From contig JAEBUN010000015.1 of the NCBI GenBank assembly GCA_023014365.1, positions 186,001 to 250,000 on the forward strand: a stretch of 64,000 nt of DNA. The letters are read 5' to 3'. Positions 53,725 through 63,867 of this stretch are shown piece after piece. The notes beneath the pieces are model-generated. The model saw nothing but the letters and a program-made list of their open reading frames with translations, had not been told where the DNA came from and made no database searches. The DNA comes from Lepiota brunneoincarnata (taxonomy: Eukaryota > Basidiomycota > Agaricomycetes > Agaricales > Agaricaceae). How positions within the stretch are numbered: the stretch's first letter is position 1; the number at the start of each line of letters is the position of its first letter. A program made the position numbers and the translations under genes.

Positions 53725-54232
53725 CAGCAGCACTCCCAGGAGCAACAACACAATAAGTGATGTAATGGAGAGGGTATATCAGTTGTAAAGTAACCTGGCT
53801 AGCTGGCAATTGAGGGAAGGCAAAGCAATATATTTGGAAAATTAAGTCCAAAAAAACAAAAATCTCAAGAAAGATACACAATAATAGCTGATAAATATAA
53901 TGTGATAGCTAGATCTCAAGATCTAGCTTTTTGTTGCACCTAGTTGTCATTGCTGCCTGATGCCTTGCATTTTTGAGATGTGGGGTATCTACACTTGTGT
54001 CCAATGATGGCACCAGTAAGCTACTTAAGCATGGACTGCATCTTGGGGATTAGAGGGATGCTGGGAAATTGGCCGAATTGATATTTCCATGATCATGGTC
54101 AGCTTGCAACTGTGAGCAAGTCTGAGGACATGAGAGAGTGCCAGTATGCAGCTCCAACAATGTGGCTTGATGGATGATAACATTCTCTTTGGGAATGTGC
54201 TGGAGTAGGGGCAATTAATCATACCCCTGAGG
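53725..54232. other. AT-rich intergenic stretch, nothing identified
   Basis: Low CpG, A-runs and simple sequence. No open frame, repeat match within the window or RNA signature that I can support. Confidence 0.5.
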
Positions 54233-56303
54233 TTATGGCACTGGGAACAGGAGAGGGAAGAGAGACATTGGCACTGGATGGGTGGCCAGTAAGCAGGAAA
54301 TGTGATGTGGTGGCATTGGGTGATGATGGTGCAGTAATGTTTGCTGGGAGGGGGGGAGTGGTGGTAGAGACATGGTGGGTGGAACAGCCAAAGTTGCCAC
54401 TGGTGCTGGGGATGAAGGACTTGCTGGTTGAAAGGTGGTTGCTGGCATTGAGGATGATCTTGGCAAACTCCCAACAAAATTTGCTGGCATATTGTCATCT
54501 GTAGTGGCAATGGGGCATGCTGCTGAGGCAGACACTGGCAAGGCTGGCCTTAATGGTGGTAAGACATCATTCATTGCTGGCTTCTCATTGGTACATGGTA
54601 TGTCAGATGGCGATGTCAAGAATATTGTGTGATCACCCAGCCTATTGGACTGGGTCGGGTCATAGAATTCGACTTGAGGTACTGCCAGTGGCAGTATGGC
54701 CAATGCAGGTGGTGGTTGGGATTGTGGCTGCAGCAAGGCCAGGGGTGAGGAGCATTGGTGTGCTGGCAAAGTTGTTGCATGGTTGGTAGTGAGATTGATT
54801 GGGGAGAGTGAGTGTGGTGCGGTAGCTGGGGGATTAATGGCCAAAGGGTGCTCAACTGGTATTACACCTGATGGGCCAGCATCAATATCCATCGCTATGG
54901 CTGTGTTTCCACCTGTTTCCCTAGTGTATCTAGCATCAGTAATACCAGTGCCACCCATGACACCTGTGACTAATATTCCAACCTGCTGGGACAGGCTCTT
55001 AACCAATTTCTCCAAGTTCCCAACCTGATTTTCTAAGTCCAGCAAGAGTGCTGGCATTCCGGCAACAATCTGGCTTTGGATTTCATCCAGCCAAGTGTAA
55101 AAGCCCTTCATACTTTCCTCCATCTTGAAAATCCGTGCAGCCTGGAAGAGTGCTTTGCCCTCAGTATGGCTAAAATGTTTGATCAGCCACTGGTCAAAAT
55201 AATCCAAGTGTTCTTGGACCCAACCCATGGCTTGAATAGACATTGTGAGTGAGTGAACATAAATTCCTGCATGAGATTAGTAATAGCTTACCCTCTTCAT
55301 ATCCCTCATTATCATCCGGCCCCCACTGAAAATTTGGCATAGGATGGCTAGTTGCCAGGTGGTTGGCACCATTGCCATGGGATGCTATGGCTTTGGCCAG
55401 TGCCGAGGTACTTACCTTCTCCATGGCCCTAGCCTTCCCCTTTGCATTGGCCCTTGATGCCTGTGCTGCAGCCTTTGACAACACGACCTTGGCAGCCTGC
55501 TGACATACCATGGCCTTTGTCTCATCCTCTGAATTTGTCCAATTCAATTGGTTGTCATCATCGGTATTGATATTGACCCATTTCATGACCTCTTCTTCTT
55601 TGATTCCCCTTTGCCATTTCAGAGGGTGCTGTGGCACAGGTGTTGGTACTTGTATGCAATTAACCCCCTGCCTAATACCTGCATAATTTGTGCATTGGAC
55701 CTTTTTGACCCTGTAGTGGCAACAGGCACCTCTGCTGGCATCAATCTGACATAGAACCTTGCTTTGGACACATTGCCAGCATGCTGTGTCAAATAGCTGG
55801 CCAGTTGGCTGTGGAATGCGATGGGGCCAGCTACCTTGTGGTACTGCTGGCCCACGTTGGGCCTGTGGCTGCCTATTAGATTGTTGTGGTCCATCCATTT
55901 CCATGTCTGTAATGGCCCAGTGGTGCAGCACAGCTCTGCATTTGCCTTTGTCATTTGACGGAAGGGATGGTGGTGATTCTGATGGCTTGTAGGAGTCGGA
56001 TGTTGAGCTCAGTGTGTCAGCCAACAATACAGCAATTGGAGGTCTTGATGCTGCAGCCCGATGTGCTCGCCCCGCTGCCAATGTTTCAGGCATTTCCAAT
56101 CTTGGTGCTCTGACACGCTGGACTCATCCAGCTGCCAAAGTTTCCGGAATGTTGTCGGCAGGTGCGCTGACTAGCAGCAAAGCATGTTGCATTGTCTGCT
56201 CTTCACTGTGCAGGCCGGCAAAGTTGGTGCCTGGTTGTGCACTTGTTCCTGGTGCCGGCTCAATTGGTCCTGGAAATGTTGCTTGGTCAGAGTTTGCCTT
56301 CAT
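54233..56303 (-). pseudogene. Hypothetical zinc-cluster-like protein with coiled coil, probably two exons
   Basis: The start ATG at 56303 (MKANSDQATFPGP) is in frame with the long segment to 55194. TGA at 56124-56126 breaks the frame in a near repeat (PETLAAG-x-VQRVRAPRL, then PETLAAGRAHRAAA) and is consistent with CGA-to-TGA. A Cys-rich block CWQCVQSKVLCQIDASRG-AC follows, with KKVQC, resembling the C-x2-C-x6-C...C spacing of fungal zinc clusters. Near 55300 GTAAGC begins a likely intron, and the second exon (WVQEHLDYFDQWLIKHF...) holds a leucine heptad stretch (LLDLENQVGNLEKLVKSL) and a Pro/Ser-rich C-terminus to 54233. Function is unknown; a DNA-binding role is only an analogy. Confidence 0.5.
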
Positions 56304-56307
56304 GGCA

Positions 56308-56896
56308 TCACCTCAGCTGGAGGTGGTCGTAGCCCCTTGTCCCTGCAAATGTCCACTGACTTGTCCCGTCTGCTTTTTTCCAAGTGTGGCTAAGTAAATC
56401 TTGTGCAGCCAAGAAACAATACATTAGCATGCACCATTTTATTGGCACTGTTCTTTGTGACTTTCTTGTCATATTTTCAAGTGCATTTAGCTGATCCATA
56501 TTAAATGTTGGATTGCTGCCTTGGCCATGCCAGGCAACAATGAATTTGAGGAGGAATCGATGTTTTTTGAAAGTGGCATGAATTGCTGGCTTGTTACTTT
56601 TTGTATGCGCAAATGTCTTCTGCTGTATGTGGCTTGCCAATTGATACAATATCATAATTCTAGCACAAACTACATACCATCTCTTCCAGGTATGTCTCCA
56701 TCATTTCTGTGACCTGGCCATTATGCAGCACCTGCTGGACATTGCTCTCATACTTTTCCAAGGCCAATGTGATCTCCTTTGTGGTGGGTGTAGTCATGTT
56801 AAAAATGGCTTTGATGACAAAGGTTTGATCACACAACGTGAATGTTTTGATAGGCTGAGGAATATGCAAGAGAAACAATGCATTGTTTGGATGCAC
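56308..56896 (-). pseudogene. Hypothetical ORFs upstream of the zinc-cluster-like gene, probably joined by an intron
   Basis: 56896-56660 encodes MHPNNALFLLHIPQ...EMMETYLEEM and then GTATGT. A plausible ~55-nt intron ends in ACAG near 56635, and the frame continues QKTFAHTKSNKPAIH...MLMYCFLAAQDLLSHTWKK to a stop at 56308. No recognisable domain. It lies 5 nt upstream of the ATG at 56303, so it may be a separate gene or the 5' exons of the same transcript. Confidence 0.4.
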
Positions 56897-57024
56897 CTGA
56901 AAAAATTTCCAACCCTGGACATGTGATCAGTCCAAAATGCAACACTTACTAATCACCAACTTCCATAAAATTGCCTTATTTTATACAGATATAGCCACAA
57001 TTCCTATCACTACAACAATATCTC

Positions 57025-57866
57025 TTGTTCTGTCTGAGGCATTCCACTGGGCCATCTCTCATGAATCCTTTCCCACCTGTCAATATCAAACAACTTGACA
57101 CTCTATCACCATCCAAACATCCAGCAAACAATAATATGCAAGATCTTCTTGTTCCCAGCTATATGACTAATGCTGCTGAGCTTGCTCACAAAAATGTCAA
57201 GATGCAAGAACTATTTGGCCTTTGGGACATTAAACCAACAGTACGTTATTGTTCCATTAAGACCTGCTACATACATTGTATTGCACATCTGTCACTGCAC
57301 CTTCATTGTGCCAATTAGGCGGCAATGCATGTGCTCTTGCCGAAAATGCCTGTATGGCTGCTGGCCATGTGTTGCCACAAAGGGGCCCAATATTGCCAGC
57401 CCTGACCGAATTGCTGAATGCTACCCCACCAACACCTTCCCAATAGCAACATTTCCCTTGCCAGCAATCTGGCTTTTGTCCTGCTAAATGTTTTTATGTT
57501 AGCCGGTTTCAAAAGAGGATCTACCATATAGACTAATAGGCTGCGGCAACATAATGGCTCTGGCAGTGCCGGTAAGCCGCTAGCCCCTACCAAACTTCTT
57601 CAGGACCCTTACCTGCCTGATGTCTGTGTCACCAGAGCCTCTTGGAGCGTGAGCTCTTTGCCAGGCATGCCAAAGTCAAAGCCCTCCAACACCATCTCAG
57701 CCTGAGTTACAAGGATGCGGCACACAGGCTGTACCATTCAGAGCTGCAACAGCTCACTGTCCAGGACCAAGCCTACAAAAGATTGTTAAGCTTACGCCAG
57801 CATGCTGATGAACTCATTGAAGAAGATATTGCCCAGAAAATCTCAAATATTGACAATGGGCAATAA
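57025..57866 (+). pseudogene. Hypothetical gene, plus strand, exons uncertain
   Basis: Exon-like segment 57025-57240 (MNPFPPVNIKQLDTL, NAAELAHKNVKMQELFGLW) is followed by GTACGT...TTAG at 57241-57318. A second segment includes NACALAENACMAAGH and PILPALTELLNATPP, with one or more stops. A GTAAGC at 57574 opens a possible intron ending CACCAG near 57632. The last exon 57633-57866 reads SLLERELFARHAKVKALQ, then LSLSYKDAAHRLYHSELQ, and ends DNGQ. That last exon is charged, helical and clearly protein-like. I cannot name the family. It is divergently placed to the minus-strand genes. Confidence 0.4.
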
Positions 57867-58500
57867 TTCCATCATGCAGTCTTCCCCACTCCTGATGTTG
57901 AGCTCTAGTAACATAATTACTTATGTTAAATATTAAAATTGTAATATTGTTCTTTCCCACTCCAGATTATTTGCTATCATGTAGCCTTCCTGCTGCTCAT
58001 TGAATCCTGTGTCATATACATTCAGCACATTTTATGGCAGTTTTAGTGTTGGCCCTGCATTCAGCCCATGTATTAATTATACGACTGGTACACTGGCAAT
58101 ATGTGTGCTGCTCATTTCGGCTTCATCAACTTTACATTCCAAACATGTTCACTATCCATATCAGTTGATTGCTAGGTACCCATTACACTATTCTAGCACT
58201 ACAACCTCACTCAATACTGGTGTACCACAGCTGACATTCCTCATAATGTATGTTTTTCACCTTGACCCCATGGACCTTGGTCTGGTATTCCTGAGGGAAC
58301 ACGCCAAGTTAAGGCAGAGAGGGTTAATGACCACTGTTAACAAGATTGAAGCTTGAGGCTTTAATCTCTACTTGTACAGGCCTTATATATCTATGAGATG
58401 CTATATACTCGTTATAGGTTATTGGGCTGTTCTACTTGTCCTGTGCAGTCTTGACCATGATGTGCATCCTAGCTGATGGCATCCTACTGTTATTTATATA
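57867..58500. other. Low-CpG stretch, no supported gene
   Basis: A 118-codon open frame at 58000-58356 has no recognisable domain and a hydrophobic, Ser/Thr-rich composition. It could be an exon of a neighbouring decayed gene. Nothing else is seen. Confidence 0.3.
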
Positions 58501-58878
58501 TTACAATGAGTCAGTGTCCTCATTCTCCATTCTACTGCTATGCGATGTTCCATTGCTTTCCTCTGACTTATAATTCCCTTCTCCTGATTCTATCTCCATG
58601 GATTCTCTTCCATTCTCGCTCTCCATTCTCTTGGTGCTTCCATCTGTATTGGAGGTTGGATCAGTTGATCCATGGCTATCTTCTTCATCCTTGGGGTATT
58701 CCAGAATATCCTCCAGAGTTATCTCCATTCCTGCTTCTCTTGCCAAGTCCTGCATGGTATTGTAATATTCCTCTTCTTCATCTTCATATTCCTGTGCTCA
58801 CAACTGGTCTGTGGTTTCCTGTACCCATCTTGTAAAGTCAAATAATTGCTCCTGTTCCTCTCGGTCCAGACTGTTCAT
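58501..58878 (-). pseudogene. Short acidic hypothetical protein (125 codons) with one TGA
   Basis: ATG at 58878: MNSLDREEQEQLFDFTRW, a TGA at codon 27 (58798-58800, CGA-to-TGA type), then AQEYEDEEEEYYNTMQDL, ITLEDILEYPKDEEDSHG and a Ser/Glu-rich end. Strongly acidic and probably disordered apart from a short helix. Family not recognised. Confidence 0.45.
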
Positions 58879-59055
58879 AACACCTGTGATTCTGACCTCT
58901 TAGAACCTCTTTGACCATGGGATAAGACCCAGGCATGAAGATTTATGGTGAGGTAGCAGAGCCAGCAGGCCCACTGGCTCCCATTCACTCAATACAGTGT
59001 ATGCATTCACTGGTCCCACTCGCTCAATACAATGTAGGTTGACTATGTGACAGGA
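58879..59055. other. Unassigned sequence before a LINE-B fragment
   Basis: No ORF or repeat recognised, apart from a short near-repeat of cactcgctcaatacartgta-like sequence at ~58985-59035. Confidence 0.3.
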
Positions 59056-59077
59056 ACACCTGGTATGCCTGAATGGC

Positions 59078-59090
59078 TGCAGTACAGTTG
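59078..59090. repeat. Target-site duplication of SINE-T copy 2 (partner 60167-60179)
   Basis: tgcagtacagttg is identical on both sides (one further C may extend it to 14). The length equals that of the LINE duplications, and removal restores LINE-B EN. Confidence 0.92.
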
Positions 59091-60078
59091 TTTTTTATTT
59101 TATTTTTTTAAATCTCCAATTTACAAGGTATAGGGCCCTCCCATGAGGGAGGACCCTATTGCCTTGCACTCTTGCGAGGCAAGCACCGGATGCACTGGAC
59201 CCCAGAATCAACTTAGACTCTAACCTGACTTAGTCAGCCAGGAGAACTGACAGAGGATTTAGTGCCCTCTAGCCAGATCACAGGAGACTATCCCGGCCTG
59301 CTATGGCCTGTGCTTCACCAGGGAGTTCATATAAAGCCCCAGCTACTGGGGTTCCTGTTCCCAGGCAGGTAGTTTGCTGGTGCCAACCGGTACGGATCCC
59401 CACTTGTCCCAGGTCTCTGCCTTGCCCACAACCAACCATGTTGCATTTCTAGGGGTCCATAGGCCCCTAGTGTGGAGTTGTTTCAGCCCCAAGCCCATGC
59501 CATACACCCTCATTAGGAACACCCATTTGGGGATTAAACCCAGAGCATACCCAGATGCGGTCCCACCCAGGAGTCTGCAATGTGGATGGTGGACCTCCCC
59601 AATCAGCAACTCCTAAGGGAAGCCATGGGTCACTACAAAACACCCAGCACCCCACCCTTTGCCATGGACCCAGGAACCTACTACCATAGACTAACAACTG
59701 GTACTCACCCAGGGTAAGCTAGTAGTATGCTGGACTAGGCTTTCCCAATGTGGGGGGTTGCCTAGCCCCAATCGGGATGTTCAACCTGTTTTTGTAATCT
59801 TTCCCTGCTTACTGTGCCCTGTGCTTTCACTCCCTTATTGGGCACAGCCAATCTGGTCCAATCAAGATCAATCCAGATCCACCACTTTGGGCTCCAATGA
59901 TCTCTCCCCCGGATTTACCCCAGATCAGTGATTGCCAGTTGCCAAATCGAGAACTGAGATCAAGGAAACTATTGAATTTCCTTGGAGATAGTTTACCTAC
60001 CCAAAGAACCAAGCACATAGTAGTATCTGATAACAACCATGTAACCCCTCCCCACTTCACAGGTATGGAGGGCGAGAA

Positions 60079-60089
60079 GGAATCAAACC
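60079..60089 (-). promoter_or_regulatory. Pol III B box of SINE-T copy 2
   Basis: GGTTTGATTCC on the minus strand against the consensus GGTTCGANTCC. It forms a plausible T-arm with flanking G-rich and CCTTC strands. Confidence 0.75.
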
Positions 60090-60145
60090 TCCAACCCTTC
60101 TGGCAGCCATGCACAGCCACCTCTCCCCATCTTTAGTGATTAAAA

Positions 60146-60156
60146 CCACTGGGCTA
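60146..60156 (-). promoter_or_regulatory. Pol III A box of SINE-T copy 2
   Basis: TAGCCCAGTGG on the minus strand against TGGCNNAGTGG, about 56 nt before the B box. That spacing suggests a tRNA with a long variable arm (Leu or Ser type). Confidence 0.72.
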
Positions 60157-60741
60157 GGGGGGCCCCTGCAGTACAGTTGTCATTCCACCAGGGATTGGAC
60201 CATCCAACAATGAATACCTCTTCAGAGAAGGCATCCCATACCTGGGAGATGATGTGAGCTACAGCCAAAGCCACAGCCTCTATCTCTGCAGGGGTATCCA
60301 AGGGCAGCCACAGTGTGGCTAGCCCCTCATATATCTGGGCCATGAACTTTGACTCCTCATCGCTATCAGGTTTCAGAACTTGACAGATCACCCTGGTCAT
60401 AAAACAAGTGACCAGCAGAACCAGAGATCCCTGGATGCAAGACCCAATTAGGATCCCACTGCTCCAAGTGGCAATTGAAGTCACCTACTATGTAGGTCAT
60501 GGTGGGCAGGGTATCCACTAGCCCCCTAAGGGCCAGGATGGCAGTGTGATGGTTGTCTGAATAGGCATTCATGAGGTTATAGGTGTGTTCCCCCTGCCAC
60601 ATGGACACAATCATAATATTACAATGGTTAACCAAATCCCTACACAGGGATGGCTGCAGTAACTTCAGCCTCAAGTGGACATAAGCCAATACTTGCAGGG
60701 ACAAGTTGCCCAGCTAAGGATTCCAGATATATGTCCACTCA

Positions 60742-61613
60742 ATTGCTTCTTAATTCAGTACCACCACCAGTACTGGCACAGCCACAACCCATTTCCTCGC
60801 TCATCGTCTCATACTATGCCCACCCACTGTTGGATTTAACCAGTAGCACTTTCAACCCTACATGTCTTCCTTGGCCTCTCAACAGGCAGTGTAAGGAGGG
60901 GCAGACTGTGGCGGATCTCACAACCAAGGTTGTGTTCCCCCCCCTACCCCCTCCACTGACCCATTGGACATTCTGTCCCCTGGCTCCCCTAGGAGTCCCC
61001 AGCTTTCGCTTGCTGAACACTTTGGTACCATGGCCAGCATGCATGCAGTGACATCCCCACCATGTAGGATGGCTGTCAACCTGGTAGAGATACCGAGGCA
61101 GGCTTGTTCTGTCTCCTGCCTCTCAATCTTTTCTAACGAGTCCTGGTCATCCTCCAAACAACCGTGCTGTCCATTGGACAAGAGAGGGAGACCTCTCTTT
61201 GTCCCCCCATCAATTTCCCCCCTGTGAGTTGACTTGGATGCCACCCTGAGTGGTGACAGTCAGGCTGATCACCTGCAGGCTATAGGAGAGTCATTTGAGC
61301 TTGCAGTGGACTATCTGTTGAAGCATTCCAAGGTGCTGATGACCAGAGACTCTTGGGAGAGGACCTGGCTCATCTTCAATGGCCTCCTGCAGCGCACTGG
61401 GCGCTGTGGGTTCTTGGATTTTGGGCTGAAGTGTGAGGGCAATGATGAGGTGACCCTCCATCAGTCTATTATCAATGGGATGCATCCTTTTGGGAGGAAC
61501 ATTACCAATGTTCCAGAGGGCACTGGAGGTCCTAGTAGGGTCAAACCTACTGCAGCTGTCCCACCCTCCAGGCTAGCCATAGTGCTGGCCCCCATGAATA
61601 CAGCCCCTGATTC
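60742..61613 (+). pseudogene. LINE-B copy B11, 5' UTR and ORF1 N-terminal part
   Basis: Starts attgcttcttaattcagt (diverged LINE-B 5' end). The 5' UTR is as in B4 and B8, then ADLTTKVVFPPLPPP / MDILSPGSPRSP in alternate frames with frameshifts and a TGA after SISPL, then SQADHLQAIGESFELAVDY, FLDFGLKCEGND and QSIINGMHPFGRN up to NTAPDS. It is cut at 61613 by the SINE-T tail. No start ATG is evident at the expected place (gtggcggat). Highly CpG-depleted. Confidence 0.85.
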
Positions 61614-62703
61614 TTTTTTTTTTTTTTTTAATTAACAATTTACAAGGTATAGGGCCCTCCTGTGAGGGAGGACCCTATTGCTATGTGCTCTTGTGAGGCA
61701 AGCACTGGATGCACTGGACCCCAGAATCAACTTAGACTCTAACCTGGCTTAGTTAGTCAGGAGAACTGACAGAGGATTTAGTGCACTCAAGCTGGGTTGT
61801 GGAAGACTGTTCCAGCCTATTACAGCTCACACTTCACCAGGGAGTTAGTATAGAGCCCTGGTTACTGGGCTTCCCAGTTACTAGGCTTCCCATTCCCGGG
61901 CAGGTGGTTTGCTGATGCTAACCAGCATGGATCCCCACCTGTCCCAGGTCTCTGCCTTACCCACAGCCAACCACGTTGCACTCCCAGAGGTCCATGGACT
62001 AGTGGCATGGAGTTGTTTCAGCACCCTAAGCCTGCGCTGCCCACTTTGGATGGAATACCTATGGGGGATCTAACCCCAGGGCATACCCAGATGTGGAATC
62101 ACCCAGAGCTCCAAGGTCCAGGTGGTGGACCTCCCCAATCAGCAACCCCTATGGAAGAAGCTGTGGGTAACCCCAAAGCCCCAAAGCCCCACCCTTACAC
62201 CCAACCAGATACCTACTACCATAGACTAACGACTAGTACTTACATACTTGGCTTAAGCTAGTGGCACCCAGACCAAGCATTCCCATGTGGGGAGTTACCT
62301 GGCCCTTATTGGGATGTTTGATCTGTTTTTGTTAGAATTCCCCTGCTTACCATACTCTGTGCTTTTGCTCCCTTATTGGGCACAGCTGATCTGGTCTGAT
62401 CAAGATCAATCCAGATCCACCACTTTGGGCTCCAATAATCTCTCCCCCAGATTTACCCCAGATCAGCAATTGCCAGTTGCTAAATCGAGAACTGAGATTA
62501 AGGAAACCATTGAATTTCCTCAGAGATAGCTTACTCACCCAAAGAACCAAGCACATGGTAGTATCTGATGACAACCACATGAACTTTCCCCACTTCACAG
62601 GTATGGAAAATAAGAGCAAATCAAACCCCCAACCTTTCTGGCAGCTGTGCACAGCCACCTCTCCCCATCTTTAGTGATTGAAACCACTGGGCTAGAGGGG
62701 CCC
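61614..62703 (-). mobile_element. SINE-T copy 3, complete (1.09 kb), LINE-B-like tail
   Basis: The head at 62703 has an A box (TAGCCCAGTGG) and a B-box-like GGTTTGATTTGC. The body aligns with copies 1 and 2. The 3' hairpin is TAGGGTCCTCC / GGAGGGCCCTA, then TTGTAAATTGTTAATTA and poly(A) (complement of 61614-61629). The AATTGTT string matches the LINE-B rather than the LINE-A end. Left flank is LINE-B ORF1 and right flank is LINE-B RNase H, so its duplication is lost. Confidence 0.87.
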
Positions 62704-62843
62704 TTCTGGGCTGAGGTCACAAGAGGATGCATTGACAAGTGGGTGAATATGTTTCGCTCATCCTTGTATCAGGGCAGGAATTTACTCTCCCTGTTGGACT
62801 CCCTTGGGAAGCCTCTCCAACCCTCATACCTCTCTGGAGGTAC
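62704..62843 (+). pseudogene. LINE-B copy B12, RNase H fragment
   Basis: About 140 nt encoding AEVTRGCIDKWVNMFRS and LLDSLGKPLQPSYLSGGT, cut by a poly(T) on the right and the SINE-T head on the left. Confidence 0.8.
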
Positions 62844-63271
62844 TTTTTTCTTTTTTTTTTATGCAGTTAGTGACACCTTGAGGAAAGCAATGAGGGCCTC
62901 AACTATAGCCAGGACCCCCACCATGGAGTACCTGGGGCAGCTCCTGAACACATGCTCACAGGTCTCCTTCTGAAACCTGCAGTGGCAGGAATAGTCTTCC
63001 TGTGGGAAGAAATGCCTCTGATAGCCCCCTAGTTGTAAGAGTGGAAGTGGACCCTATCTGGGTACATATCCAAGAGACAACACCCTGGCCAGGCCTCTAG
63101 TGTGATAGCATTGAAGGACCCAGCTAGGACAGCAAGATGCTGGTTAGCATTGACAATGAGTCTCTTCACCTTGATCAACTCTCAGCGGGGAAGCTGTGCT
63201 ATAGACTGGATGTAAGACTGGAGATCACTGCTGTAGCCCCAACCAAGGAGGGCACAAACAGGATAACCCAG
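62844..63271 (-). pseudogene. LINE-A copy A7, fragment with A-tail inside ORF2 and an internal deletion
   Basis: Poly(T) with one C (62844-62860) is followed not by 3' UTR but by the ORF2 end region (complement of CCTCGAGGCGTCCCCGACC in the intact copy), then the finger region. Near 63029 it jumps ~750 nt upstream to the RNase H start (HSYN). The tail thus sits on a 3'-shortened LINE-A. Very CpG-poor and frame-broken. Confidence 0.75.
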
Positions 63272-63867
63272 TGGGCTGATCTTGTTGATCTATCACACCT
63301 TTTGTGGGGTGTTTCTTCTCTAACAGCCCTGCTTCTCCAGATTGCAGGGCTTGTTTAGAACTCATTCTGCAGGCACTTCACCCCATATTTTACAGGATGG
63401 TAGCAGTCCTAGTACCCCTCCTGTCCCCTTAATTGCATGTGGCTGCACTCACTCATTCAGCCACAATGCCACTTTTTCGGATATGGCTCCAAATGCTCTC
63501 TAAAGTAATTAGACTGTGTGACACATTTTGCTTGGGTGCTTGGCACCTAACCTTCTTGATTCTGTATGGACTACTATTACAGTAGCCAAAGCTCCTTTGA
63601 TGCCCAGGTTGCCCCTCATCACTGACATTGCAGTTGACCTTTCCCTTCCTTTTGGGAAGTTTACCTTGCTTCCTTGGTTTTTGTCCAACTACCTGGGCAT
63701 TTACGGTGAATTAACACCAACATGCTTTACACATGGGGACTGGGGACCCTTGGCTATCTGGCAGGTTTTCCAACCTGCCCACCTGCATTGACTCCCAGGG
63801 CCTGCAGATTTTATTCCCACAGGAACTCCCTGTGGTGTGCGCTAGTGCCTTGTCCAGGTACTAGTTT
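63272..63867. other. Unassigned stretch, possible remnant of a third LINE 3' region
   Basis: Mostly unmatched in the window. At ~63690-63745 gcatttacggtgaattaacacc...ggggac resembles the 3' UTR module of LINE-A and LINE-B (gcgatttatggagaattgactcc...ggagac). An 87-codon open frame (63528-63791) includes IYGELTPT, which is a translation of that module and not evidence for a gene. The rest shows no feature I can support. Confidence 0.35.

Larger units (their letters stand above)
59091..60166 (-). mobile_element. SINE-T copy 2, complete (1.08 kb), LINE-A-type tail
   Basis: Minus strand: starts GGGGCCCCCCTAGCCCAG at 60166, then a tRNA-like head, a ~0.95-kb body, a strong hairpin (TAGGGTCCTCCC / GGGAGGGCCCTA) and TTGTAAATTGGAGATTT followed by A-runs with single T. 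The terminal AAATTGGAGATTT is that of LINE-A. It is bounded by a 13-14-nt duplication in LINE-B EN. No coding capacity is supported, so it must move by borrowed enzymes. Confidence 0.9.
59056..60738 (-). pseudogene. LINE-B copy B10, endonuclease region, split by SINE-T copy 2
   Basis: Outside the SINE (59091-60166) the minus strand reads LINE-B EN: VLAYVHLRLKLLQPSL, GDFNCHLEQWDP, then a deletion joining HPGI to LFYDQGD / VTCFMTRVICQVLKPDSDEES, and EEVFIVGWSNPWWNDNC. The last short block continues left of the SINE at 59056-59090. Old and rich in TpG/CpA. It meets the 5' end of copy B11 head-to-head at ~60740. Confidence 0.82.

Noticed and set aside
63528..63791. 87-codon ORF as a gene
   Set aside because: Its recognisable part, IYGELTPT, is a translation of the LINE 3' UTR module, which is non-coding in the other elements.
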